A DNA stretch of 64,000 nucleotides from Desulfoferula mesophila (lineage in GTDB: Bacteria; Desulfobacterota; Desulfarculia; Desulfarculales; Desulfarculaceae): NCBI RefSeq assembly GCF_037076455.1, contig NZ_AP028679.1, forward strand, positions 2,929,501 to 2,993,500, read 5' to 3'. Below are positions 1-6,473 of the stretch, in pieces (position 1 is the stretch's first letter; each line of letters starts with the position of its first letter). A program made the translations under genes and the position numbers. The notes beneath the pieces are model-generated. The model was not told where the DNA came from. It did not search any database and saw only the letters and a list, made by a program, of their open reading frames with translations.

Positions 1-636
1 GGCCTTTTGCCCCCCAGCTCGGGCGGGGTGGAGCTGTTGGGCCGCAAAATCGGCTCCTACACCAGGGTGGAGGTGGCCCGCCTTCTGGGCCTGGTGCCCC
101 AAGACGCCGAACTGGCTCCGGGCTTCACCGTGCGCCAGACGGTGCTCACCGGCCGCTTCGCCCTGCAAGGGGGGCGGATGTTTGAGAACCACGAAGACCT
201 GGCCGCCGCCCAAAAGGCCCTCGACGACACCGGCATGAGCGGTCTGGCCCAGCGCCAGACCGGTGAGCTGTCCGGCGGCGAGCGCCAGCGTCTGGCCCTG
301 GCCAGGGCCCTGGTCGCCGAGCCCCGGGTGCTGCTTTTGGACGAACCCACCAGCGCCCTGGACCTCAAGCATCAGTTGGGCATGATGAGCCTCTTGGAAC
401 TCGCCTGCGCCCGCGACCGCCTGGCCGTGTGCCTGGTGAGCCACGATCTCAATCTGGCGGCCCTGTTTTGCCACCGCCTGCTTTTGATCAGCCAAGGGCA
501 GTCCCTGGCCTGGGGCCCGCCCCAGGAGGTGCTCACCCCCGATCTGCTGGCCCAGGCCTATGGGGTGGAGGTGTTGGTGGACCGCGAACCCAGCCGGGGC
601 AGGCCCCGAGTGACCCTCAGCGCACCCCGGCCTTGA
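1..636 (+). CDS. ABC transporter ATP-binding protein, FecE/BtuD type (5' truncated)
   Basis: The reading frame is open from base 1, so the gene starts outside the window and the Walker A loop is missing. What remains has the Q-loop (VPQD), the ABC signature LSGGERQR, Walker [12 protein letters not shown] and the H-loop SHDLN. It is the nucleotide-binding subunit of an importer that powers uptake across the inner membrane. Sequence style and length match the iron-siderophore/cobalamin (FecE, BtuD) group; the substrate cannot be read here. Its stop codon lies inside the promoter of the Cys-rich peptide gene that follows, which suggests a link in metal or metallophore uptake. The permease and binding protein are presumably upstream. 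Confidence 0.9.
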   Translation, partial: GLLPPSSGGVELLGRKIGSYTRVEVARLLGLVPQDAELAPGFTVRQTVLTGRFALQGGRMFENHEDLAAAQKALDDTGMSGLAQRQTGELSGGERQRLALARALVAEPRVLLLDEPTSALDLKHQLGMMSLLELACARDRLAVCLVSHDLNLAALFCHRLLLISQGQSLAWGPPQEVLTPDLLAQAYGVEVLVDREPSRGRPRVTLSAPRP

Positions 637-661
637 CAAAGCCCTCCGAAGCTCCAATAAT
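633..661 (+). promoter_or_regulatory. Sigma-70-type promoter of the Cys-rich peptide gene
   Basis: TTGACA (633-638) and AATAAT (656-661) are separated by exactly 17 bases. This is one of the best consensus matches in the window. The -35 box overlaps the stop codon of the upstream ABC ATPase. Transcription would start near 668. A short inverted repeat, GTCCC/GGGAC at 676-690, lies in the leader just before the ribosome-binding site. Confidence 0.75.
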
Positions 662-707
662 TTATCTAATAACTCGTCCCATGAAGGGACCAACTGGAGG
701 ACAGATC

Positions 708-770
708 ATGAAGATCCAAAAAGTAGTGCGCACGCAGCGCGGGCTCTGCAAGTGCAAGAGCTCCTGCTAG
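708..770 (+). CDS. 20-residue basic Cys-rich peptide, candidate RiPP precursor
   Basis: ATG at 708 follows GGAGGA (696-701) with a 6-base spacer, so this start is well supported; an in-frame ATG at 681 has no such site. The peptide is 20 residues, has no acidic residue, and ends GLCKCKSSC with cysteines at 14, 16 and 20. It has its own strong promoter and is followed by a terminator, then by a radical SAM/SPASM operon. This is the arrangement expected for an abundant precursor and less abundant modifying enzymes. I recall a TIGRFAM-style pair (CbpA peptide, CbpB radical SAM enzyme) with a similar layout but cannot confirm membership. A metal-chelating peptide is an alternative. Translation itself is inferred. 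Confidence 0.7.
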   Translation: MKIQKVVRTQRGLCKCKSSC

Positions 771-787
771 CTTAAGCTAGCTATAAA

Positions 788-820
788 GGGGAGGCACCAC
801 GAGGGCCTCCCCTTTTTCTT
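788..820 (+). terminator. Rho-independent terminator between the peptide gene and its operon
   Basis: GGGGAGGC (788-795) pairs perfectly with GCCTCCCC (805-812) around a 9-base loop and is followed by TTTTTCTTT. It lies between the peptide gene and the DUF192 gene, so it should limit read-through and keep downstream enzyme levels below that of the peptide. Confidence 0.85.
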
Positions 821-838
821 TGCCTATAGGAGCCGTTT

Positions 839-1348
839 TTGACCATCGCGAGACTAACGCGCAAGATCGTCCTGGTCGTTTTGGGGCTGGTCCTGCTCAC
901 CCTAGCCGTGGCCTGGGATTCGCCGCCCGCGGGGGGCATGCCTATGGTCAGGGTCTCCTTCGGCCAACACCAGGTGTTGGCCGAAGCGCCGGTGAGCCCG
1001 GCCCAGCGTCTCAAGGGATTGGGCGGCCGCCAGAACCTGGCGCCGGGCCAGGGCATGCTGTTCATCTTTGCCGGCCGGGCCCTGGGCATGTGCATGCGCG
1101 ACATGAAATTCCCCCTGGATTTCGTCTGGCTGGACCAAGGCAAAGTGTGCCAGATCGACCCCAACGTGCCCGCCGGGGGCGAACGGGTCACGGTGCGAGC
1201 CAAGGTTCCGGCCCAGATGGTGTTGGAGGTGCCCTCCGGCTGGGCCCAGGAGCATGGGGTGTACGTGGGCCAGGAGGTGAGGGTCGACCTCGTAAGCGGG
1301 CAGTTGCCCGAATCCCTGGCCAAAGTCATAGGAAACAACCGGACATGA
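839..1348 (+). CDS. DUF192 family secreted protein
   Basis: The start is TTG at 839, six bases after AGGAG. Residues 1-25 form a hydrophobic signal sequence or anchor. The body carries the DUF192 core, including MCMRDMKFPLDFVWLD, where family members usually have a W/M-N-x-x-FPLD-type motif. Length, 169 aa, is normal for the family. The biochemical role of DUF192 is not established; members are small periplasmic or secreted beta proteins. The stop overlaps the next start (ATGA), so it is coupled to the Cys-rich protein and the radical SAM enzyme. Whether it takes part in peptide export or metal handling is inference from context. Confidence 0.85.
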   Translation: MTIARLTRKIVLVVLGLVLLTLAVAWDSPPAGGMPMVRVSFGQHQVLAEAPVSPAQRLKGLGGRQNLAPGQGMLFIFAGRALGMCMRDMKFPLDFVWLDQGKVCQIDPNVPAGGERVTVRAKVPAQMVLEVPSGWAQEHGVYVGQEVRVDLVSGQLPESLAKVIGNNRT

Positions 1349-1698
1349 CCTCCCTTGAAAGCCAGGCCGACCTGCTGCGGCGCACCGCCTGCGCCGGGCT
1401 GTGCCGCTATTACAAGCCCCACAAGCGCGAAGATCCTGGCTGCGGCGGAGTGGAACTGCTCAAGCGCCGCCCGGACCTGGCCCCCCTTTTGGAGGCCCTG
1501 CCCTCGCCCCCGGACGACGGCCTGTTCGCCCTGGCCGAGGACGATCCCCGCCTGCTGGCGGTGTGCGGGGCCTGCGAATTTCGCATCGACGGCTGCGATT
1601 TCCGCGATCCGGCGGTGGCTCGCGACCAGTGCTCGCCTTGCGGCGGCCTGCGGGCCGTGGCCTGGCTGCTGGACGAGAACCCGGAGCTGAAGCTGTGA
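1345..1698 (+). CDS. Small Cys-rich protein, likely metal or Fe-S binding
   Basis: This 117-residue protein starts at the ATG that overlaps the DUF192 stop. Cysteines cluster as CAGLC plus a GCGG further on, then CGAC-x6-C, then CSPCGG near the C-terminus. The spacing suggests an Fe-S cluster or a zinc site. There is no signal peptide. It sits between the DUF192 gene and the radical SAM gene with 4-base overlaps at both ends, so it is almost certainly co-translated with the enzyme. It could be an electron donor, a metallochaperone or a maturation partner. I do not recognise a named family. Confidence 0.75.
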   Translation: MTSLESQADLLRRTACAGLCRYYKPHKREDPGCGGVELLKRRPDLAPLLEALPSPPDDGLFALAEDDPRLLAVCGACEFRIDGCDFRDPAVARDQCSPCGGLRAVAWLLDENPELKL

Positions 1699-2864
1699 GC
1701 CCCCCCAACCCGGCGCATTACCTGCGCCTGGCCCCCCACGTGTGCCTGCGCCAGTTGGAAGAGCCTTATCTCTACGATCGCCGGGCCGACGAACTCTACG
1801 AACTGAACCAGGAGGGCCTGGAGGCCTTGCAAAAATGCCGGGGCCACCTGACCATGGAGCAGGCGGGCCTGGAGCCCGAGTTCGCCCAGGTGTGCCTGGA
1901 GGAGGGGCTGCTGGAGCTTAATCCCGACCCCTGGCCCATGCCCCTGGCCCTGGGGCCCGGCCCCTCGCCTTCCCTGCGCTATCTGGAGCTGCAGGTTACC
2001 TGGCGCTGCAACCTGGCCTGCGCCCACTGCTATTTGGGCGCGGCCCAAAAGGTGGACCTGCCGGTGGAGCGGGTGGCCGCCATTTTGCGCGAGTTCGAGG
2101 CCATGGGCGGGCTCAGGGTGATGCTCTCGGGCGGCGAACCCCTGATGCACCCCCGGTGGGACGAGATCAACGCCCTGCTGGCCGCCCTGCCGCTGAGGCG
2201 GGTGCTCTTGTCCAACGGCCTGCTCCTGCCCCAGGCCCTGGAAAAGCTCAACTGCGACGAGGTGCAGGTCAGCCTGGACGGGTTGCAAGCGGGCCATGAG
2301 CGCCTACGGGGCAAAGGCAACTTTGCTCAGGCCGTGGCCGCGGCCCGGGCGGTGCGGGAGTCGGGGCGCGACTTGTCCATCGCCACCATGGTGCACGCCT
2401 ACAACCTGGAGGAGATGGCCGGCCTGGAGGAGTTGGTGCGCGAGCTGGGGGCCGGCGAATGGGGCATCGACGCCCCCTGCCTCGTCGGACGCCTGGGGGA
2501 GCACCCCGAGCTGGCCGTTACCCCGGCCCAGGCGGTGGAGGCCATGTCCCGCGCCTATGGCGGGGCCTTTCACGGCGGAGGCGGCGGCATGGCCTGCGGC
2601 CTGCACCTGGCCACCGTGGCCGCCGACGGCAAGGTGGCCCAGTGCGGCTTCTACCTGGACCAGCCCCTGGGCAGGGCCGAGGAAGGGCTGTGGACCTGCT
2701 GGGCCCGGCGCCGGGCGCTGGCCATCAAGGATTTATCCGGCTGCCGGGACTGCGCGGTGGCCGACGACTGTGGCGGCGGCTGCCGCTTCCGGGCCCTGGA
2801 CCCCCGAGGGCCGGACCTGGTGATGTGCGCCGCGTACGGCATGGAGCCAAAGGAGGAGGCATGA
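1695..2864 (+). CDS. Radical SAM/SPASM protein, probable peptide-modifying enzyme
   Basis: GTG at 1695 overlaps the previous stop (GTGA), giving 389 aa. Residues 1-75 resemble a PqqD-like peptide-recognition region. The radical SAM motif is CNLACAHC (C-x3-C-x2-C), followed by LSGGEPL, which binds SAM. The C-terminal third has a SPASM/Twitch-type layout: a Cys in MACGLH, then VAADGKVAQCGFY, then CRDC, DDCGGGCRF and a final MCAAY. Enzymes of this shape install thioether, C-C or related crosslinks in short peptides, and the 20-residue Cys peptide upstream is the obvious substrate. The chemistry is inferred. The gene is coupled to the cupin gene downstream by an ATGA overlap. Confidence 0.9.
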   Translation: MSPPNPAHYLRLAPHVCLRQLEEPYLYDRRADELYELNQEGLEALQKCRGHLTMEQAGLEPEFAQVCLEEGLLELNPDPWPMPLALGPGPSPSLRYLELQVTWRCNLACAHCYLGAAQKVDLPVERVAAILREFEAMGGLRVMLSGGEPLMHPRWDEINALLAALPLRRVLLSNGLLLPQALEKLNCDEVQVSLDGLQAGHERLRGKGNFAQAVAAARAVRESGRDLSIATMVHAYNLEEMAGLEELVRELGAGEWGIDAPCLVGRLGEHPELAVTPAQAVEAMSRAYGGAFHGGGGGMACGLHLATVAADGKVAQCGFYLDQPLGRAEEGLWTCWARRRALAIKDLSGCRDCAVADDCGGGCRFRALDPRGPDLVMCAAYGMEPKEEA

Positions 2865-3220
2865 AAGAAGTATACGACCTGGAAGGACGGGTGCGCCGGG
2901 AAGGCGGCGAAACCATCCTGGGGCTTAAGGATCTTGACACCCACGCCTGCTACCTGATTTACGGGGTGCTGGACCCCGGCGGACCGGCCCGCATACTCAA
3001 GCCGGGCGACGGCCACGAGGAGATCATCCTGGCCACGGGCGGCACCATACGCCTCAAGGGCGGCGGCAACGAGGTGTTGCTGCGCCCCGGCCAGGCGGTG
3101 TACCTCAAGGGCGTGGAGACCTGGGAGGCCTATTGCGAGGGCGAGTACGAGGCCCGCTACGTGGCCGCCGGGGGGCATACGCCCGGCCGGGAGCACGGGC
3201 ATGGAGAGCATTCGCATTAG
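2861..3220 (+). CDS. Cupin-fold protein with His-rich C-terminus
   Basis: This is a 119-residue single-domain protein. Motifs such as KPGDGHEEIILATGG and LRPGQAVYLKG follow the two cupin motifs, and the C-terminus is a His-rich tail, GREHGHGEHSH, suited to binding Ni, Co or Zn. The ATG overlaps the radical SAM stop (ATGA) after an AGGAGG site. It closes the putative peptide-modification operon. It may bind the mature metal-peptide complex, act as a sensor, or carry out a further oxidation; none of this can be decided from sequence. A bidirectional terminator follows about 120 bases downstream. Confidence 0.8.
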   Translation: MKEVYDLEGRVRREGGETILGLKDLDTHACYLIYGVLDPGGPARILKPGDGHEEIILATGGTIRLKGGGNEVLLRPGQAVYLKGVETWEAYCEGEYEARYVAAGGHTPGREHGHGEHSH

Positions 3221-3230
3221 CGGGGTAGGC

Positions 3231-3315
3231 GGCTGCGCCAGACAGCGGCATACGGCGTTGCCGGCATAGCTCGCTTCCTCGGCGTATTAGCCATACGCCT
3301 GCAGATCTCGCTCGC
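3231..3315 (-). repeat. Interspersed palindromic repeat, copy A
   Basis: Read on the minus strand, this segment aligns over about 85 bases with 13293-13378. It shares GCAGGCGTAT-N3-TAATACGCCGAGG and the tail CAACGCCG...CTGGCG-AGCCG. The core is an imperfect palindrome, so RNA from either strand would fold into a hairpin. It lies in the 3' region of the cupin gene, inverted relative to copy C at 3484. Confidence 0.75.
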
Positions 3316-3341
3316 CGAAGGCCTCGCACGCCGTTACGTAT

Positions 3342-3384
3342 AAAAAATGGCGGCCTCATCTGCTAGATGGGGCCGCCATTTTTT
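3342..3384. terminator. Bidirectional terminator
   Basis: AAAAAATGGCGGCC (3342-3355) is perfectly complementary to GGCCGCCATTTTTT (3371-3384). The stem ends in a T run on either strand. It separates the convergent cupin operon (plus) and permease gene (minus) and should stop transcription from both sides. It lies between two inverted copies of the interspersed repeat. Confidence 0.9.
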
Positions 3385-3483
3385 CGCCTCGCGCCCAGGG
3401 CAGCGCCCGGCAATCTTGTCTTCGCTTTACATCAACCGCCAACCGGCACAGCCAGGCGGCGGCGGACAGGGCGACCGGCGAAC

Positions 3484-3568
3484 GACAGCCGGAGCTATAG
3501 CCACGCCTACAGCGAGGCTGGAGAGAGGCCGGCAACGCGGTATGCCGTCGTCTGGCGAAGCCGGCCAA
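3484..3568 (+). repeat. Interspersed repeat, copy C (diverged)
   Basis: The right half, GGCAACGCGGTATGCCGTCG followed by TCTGGCGAAGCCGG, matches copies A and B closely. The left half keeps CGAGGCT and the overall spacing but has lost the clean GCGTAT palindrome. The copy ends at the base next to the permease stop codon. Copies A and C form an inverted pair around the terminator. Confidence 0.6.
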
Positions 3569-4723
3569 CTAATGCTGGTGGCCGCAGCCGCAGGAGCTGG
3601 ACCCGCAGGAAGACACCGGAGCCAGGCTGTCCAGGCTCTGCAAGCCGCCCCGCTGGCGGCCCAGCTTGCGCCTGGCCAAACGCCACAGCGGGGCGATGGA
3701 CAGCAGCACCAAGAAGCCCGCCCCGGCCTGGCGCAGCCAATCGGGCAGAATCTCGCCCGCCGCGCCGGCCACGGCCAGGGGGCTGAGGCCGCTGAGGGCG
3801 AAGACCTGGTCCAACAAGAGGCCCGAGGCCACCGCGCCCAGGGCGATGCCCGCCAGATACAGGGCGGTTCCCCGCTTGCCCAACACCCCCACCAGCACGG
3901 TGAGGGAGGTGACGTTGGTGGCCGGTCCGGCCAACAGGAACACCAAGGCCGCGCCGGGGCTGACCCCCTTGAGGATCAGGGCCGCGGCGATGGGGGTGGA
4001 GGCGCTGGCGCAGATGTACAGCGGTATGCCCACGGCCAGCATGATGAGCATGGAGCCCATGCCCCCGCCCAGATAGCGAGTGAGGAACTCTGCCGGGACC
4101 AGGGCGGCGATGACGCCCGCCAGGAGGATGCCCAGCCAGAACCAGGCGGCCAGGTCTTCCCACAGCTCGCCCCGGGCAAAGGCCATGCCGGCCCGGGTCC
4201 GCTGCCAGAAGGTGTGGTGATGAGCGTGGTCCTTTGGGGCGCAGTCCACACCGTCGCAGCAGGCGTCCACCGGGCAGGTGAGGTCCGGCGGCGCGGCGGG
4301 CTGCTCGCGCTTTTCCGGCAGGAGCCCCATGCCCAGGCCGGTCAACAAGGCGGTGACCACGGCGGCCAGGGGCCGGGCCACGGCCATCACCGGGCCCAAG
4401 AGGGCGTAGGTAAGGGCGATAGAGTCCACGCCGGTCTCCGGGGTGGAGACCAAAAAGGAGGCCACCGCCCCCCGGCCCGCGCCCTGACGCTTGAGACCGG
4501 CGGCGGCGGGCAGCACCCCGCAGGAGCACAGGGGCAGGGGCAGACCCAGCAGGGCGGCCTTGAACACCGGCCCCACCTTGCCTTGGCCCAGGTTGCGGCT
4601 GACGAAGTCGGGGCTCAGGAAGGCCTTCAAGAGCCCGGCCACCAGCAGCCCGAAGACTATGTAGATGGAGGCCTCGGCCAGCAGGCGCCAGCACTCGGCC
4701 AGGATGTCCACGATGATGTGCAC
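3569..4723 (-). CDS. SO_0444/YraQ-type permease, putative metal or metalloid efflux
   Basis: This 384-residue membrane protein has two blocks of four to five hydrophobic helices separated by a hydrophilic loop. The loop contains CPVDACCDGVDC and HAHHH. The sequence LPLCSCGVLP and the later ICASASTP are hallmarks of the DUF318/ArsP-like permease family. The C-terminus, SSCGSSSCGCGHQH, is a likely soft-metal binding tail. Members export Cu, Zn or organoarsenicals. It follows the ArsR gene in the same direction with a short gap, so both are probably co-transcribed and derepressed by the exported metal. The actual substrate is not determined. Confidence 0.85.
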   Translation of the reverse strand: MHIIVDILAECWRLLAEASIYIVFGLLVAGLLKAFLSPDFVSRNLGQGKVGPVFKAALLGLPLPLCSCGVLPAAAGLKRQGAGRGAVASFLVSTPETGVDSIALTYALLGPVMAVARPLAAVVTALLTGLGMGLLPEKREQPAAPPDLTCPVDACCDGVDCAPKDHAHHHTFWQRTRAGMAFARGELWEDLAAWFWLGILLAGVIAALVPAEFLTRYLGGGMGSMLIMLAVGIPLYICASASTPIAAALILKGVSPGAALVFLLAGPATNVTSLTVLVGVLGKRGTALYLAGIALGAVASGLLLDQVFALSGLSPLAVAGAAGEILPDWLRQAGAGFLVLLSIAPLWRLARRKLGRQRGGLQSLDSLAPVSSCGSSSCGCGHQH

Positions 4724-4738
4724 GTAACGCCTCGCAGT

Positions 4739-5116
4739 CTAGTCGTGGTGCAGGTGCTCCAGGCTGGCGGCCAGGAGCTGATCCACGTGCTCGTCGTCCA
4801 GGGAGTAGTAGAGCATCTGGCCATCGCGGCGGTTGTTGACCAAGGCCAGGTCCTTGAGGCGGCGCAGGGCGTGGCTAACCGCCGAATCGCTGACCCCGGT
4901 GAGGGCGGCCAGGTCGCACACGCACATCTCCCCTCCCCGGAGGGCCAGGAGGATGCGCAGCCGGTTGGGATCGCCCATGGCCTTGTACAGCTCGGCCAGG
5001 CGGCCCAACTCCGGGTCCGATGGGGCCTGCTCGCGGGCCCGGCGCACCCGATCCAGGTGCACCATCTTTACCCGGCAGCCCTCTTCTTCTATGAGCTTGC
5101 TCTTCTTGGCTACCAC
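4739..5116 (-). CDS. ArsR/SmtB family metal-responsive repressor
   Basis: This 125-residue winged-helix protein carries DPNRLRILLAL and VSDSAVSHALRRLKDLALV in the recognition helix. The motif EMCVCDL is the ArsR-type metal site (CxC before the recognition helix), and the C-terminal EHLHHD could add ligands. Repressors of this family leave DNA when they bind As, Cd, Zn or Cu. A perfect palindrome, TTGAACATATGTTCAA, lies just upstream between this gene and the divergent thioredoxin-like gene, so it is likely to control both directions. The permease it precedes is the expected target. Confidence 0.93.
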   Translation of the reverse strand: MVAKKSKLIEEEGCRVKMVHLDRVRRAREQAPSDPELGRLAELYKAMGDPNRLRILLALRGGEMCVCDLAALTGVSDSAVSHALRRLKDLALVNNRRDGQMLYYSLDDEHVDQLLAASLEHLHHD

Positions 5117-5131
5117 GCCGCGCCTCCATAC

Positions 5132-5147
5132 TTGAACATATGTTCAA
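5132..5147. promoter_or_regulatory. ArsR-family operator palindrome
   Basis: TTGAACATATGTTCAA is a perfect 16-base inverted repeat between the divergent arsR and thioredoxin-like genes, 16 bases upstream of the arsR start. It contains the TGAA...TTCA pattern typical of SmtB/ArsR operators. One dimer here could repress both transcripts. Confidence 0.75.
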
Positions 5148-5230
5148 ATATATCATTAGGTATTTTATGCGCAAGCCTGGTTGCCAAATTTTTCCCGCCG
5201 GGCTATAGCCCAAGTAAGGGAGGCGCGGCC

Positions 5231-5740
5231 ATGAAGGATGTGCGGCAGATCAAGGTTAACGGACACCAGGTGGGCATCCGGGGACTGGACCGGGTGCTGG
5301 AAGAGCTGGCCCCGGCCTATGCCCCGGAGCGCGAGGAGGAACTGGCCGCCCAGCTTATGGAGCGCCTGCGCCACGAAAACTACATCCCCGACTCGGCCCG
5401 CCAGGCCTATGCCCAGGCCCTGCGCGACCAGCTGCGCCGGGCGGTGGGGCTGGAGCCCTTGAGCGCCTCCAGCGGCGGTCTGAGCATCCAGGTGGCCTGT
5501 GGGGGCTGCGCGGGGGGCGACCAACTGCTCCAAGCGGTGTACGACGCCCTGTCCCGCCTGGGCCTTAGCGGCGAGGTGGAGCGGGTGAGCGACGCCCTGG
5601 AGATAGCAGCCCTGGGCCTTAGGGGCACCCCGGCCCTGGTCGTCAACGGCGAGGTAAAAGCGGTGGGCTCCATTCCCTCGGCCGGGCAGATAGACGACTG
5701 GCTGGGCCGGGCCGCCGAGGTGAAGCCGTCGAAACACTAG
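5231..5740 (+). CDS. Thioredoxin-fold protein (Thioredoxin_3 type) with N-terminal helical domain
   Basis: ATG at 5231 follows GGGAGGC. The C-terminal ~75 residues form a small thioredoxin-like domain with a CGGC active site and a cis-proline loop (GTPALVVNG), as in the small redox-active disulfide protein 2 family. The first ~85 residues are charged and helical and are not part of the usual short family form. The gene is divergent from arsR/permease across the operator, a setting where such proteins accompany metalloid efflux. A redox role in metal or arsenic handling is likely but inferred. Total length is 169 aa. Confidence 0.8.
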   Translation: MKDVRQIKVNGHQVGIRGLDRVLEELAPAYAPEREEELAAQLMERLRHENYIPDSARQAYAQALRDQLRRAVGLEPLSASSGGLSIQVACGGCAGGDQLLQAVYDALSRLGLSGEVERVSDALEIAALGLRGTPALVVNGEVKAVGSIPSAGQIDDWLGRAAEVKPSKH

Positions 5741-5838
5741 CTATCGCGTAGGCATATTAATAAACTGCTGCTCGGGCGACTTTGGGTCCCAGGTTTTGGC
5801 TCAGGAATTTGTCGGTTCATGCCCAGGGAGGTCCAACT

Positions 5839-6393
5839 ATGCAACGAGTCATCTTGCTTCTTACCCTGCCGCTCATCATCTGCCTCGGGGCGGGGGCGGC
5901 CTTTTCGGACCACGGCGAAAACGGCCGCCAGCGTCAGCGTTATCAGGAGGGACGGGGCTTGGGGGAGCACCGGGTACCTCCGGTGAACAACCCCCTGTAC
6001 CGGCAACAGTGCGGTGAGTGCCACATGGCCTACCAGCCGGCCTTGCTGCCCGCCGCCTCTTGGGAGGCCATCCTGGCCAAGCTGCCGGAGCACTTCGACG
6101 ATCAGGTGAATCTCTCCTCTCAGGACCGCGCCGCCGTCGCTGCCTACTTGCGCTCCAGCGCGGCTGAATACTGTGATTGCAAGATATCCCGCAAGATAAT
6201 CAAAAGCCTGAGGGGTGATACGATCCTACGCATCAGCCAGGTGCCCTACATCCTCCACAAACACGAATATGACGACATCCCCGCCGGAGCCTTTGCCCGC
6301 AAGGCGGTGGGATCGCGGGGCAACTGCCTGGCCTGCCACACCACGGCCAACCAGGGCTGCTATAGCGAAGACCTGGTACGCATACCCCGCTGA
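5839..6393 (+). CDS. Diheme cytochrome c (DHC family)
   Basis: Residues 1-22 are a Sec signal peptide ending near GAAFS, followed by a mature domain with two heme c motifs, CGECH and CLACH. This fits the small periplasmic diheme cytochrome c (DHC) family in length (184 aa) and in the phrase PLYRQQCGECHMAYQP. Extra cysteines occur in YCDCK and GCYSED. It would carry electrons in the periplasm. It is monocistronic, with a GGGAGG site before the ATG, and no obvious redox partner sits next to it. Confidence 0.88.
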   Translation: MQRVILLLTLPLIICLGAGAAFSDHGENGRQRQRYQEGRGLGEHRVPPVNNPLYRQQCGECHMAYQPALLPAASWEAILAKLPEHFDDQVNLSSQDRAAVAAYLRSSAAEYCDCKISRKIIKSLRGDTILRISQVPYILHKHEYDDIPAGAFARKAVGSRGNCLACHTTANQGCYSEDLVRIPR

Positions 6394-6473
6394 GCCCGGG
6401 CTTCGCGCGCGTTTGACACCACCCGCCCCCTGGCTTAAGCTTGGCCCCATAATCACCCAGGGAGGCTAGATAA

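Noticed and set aside
681-770. Longer peptide starting at ATG 681
   Set aside because: The frame is open, but the ribosome-binding site at 696-701 fits ATG 708, and the extra nine codons overlap a small leader hairpin.
3231-3568. CRISPR array
   Set aside because: Repeats are few, irregularly spaced, inverted and without unique spacers.
3347-5740. Very long plus-strand open frame (797 codons) across the permease and arsR genes
   Set aside because: It is antisense to well-recognised genes, has Gln/Gly/Ala-rich composition typical of a GC-driven shadow, and only its last 170 codons (5231-5740) form a real protein.
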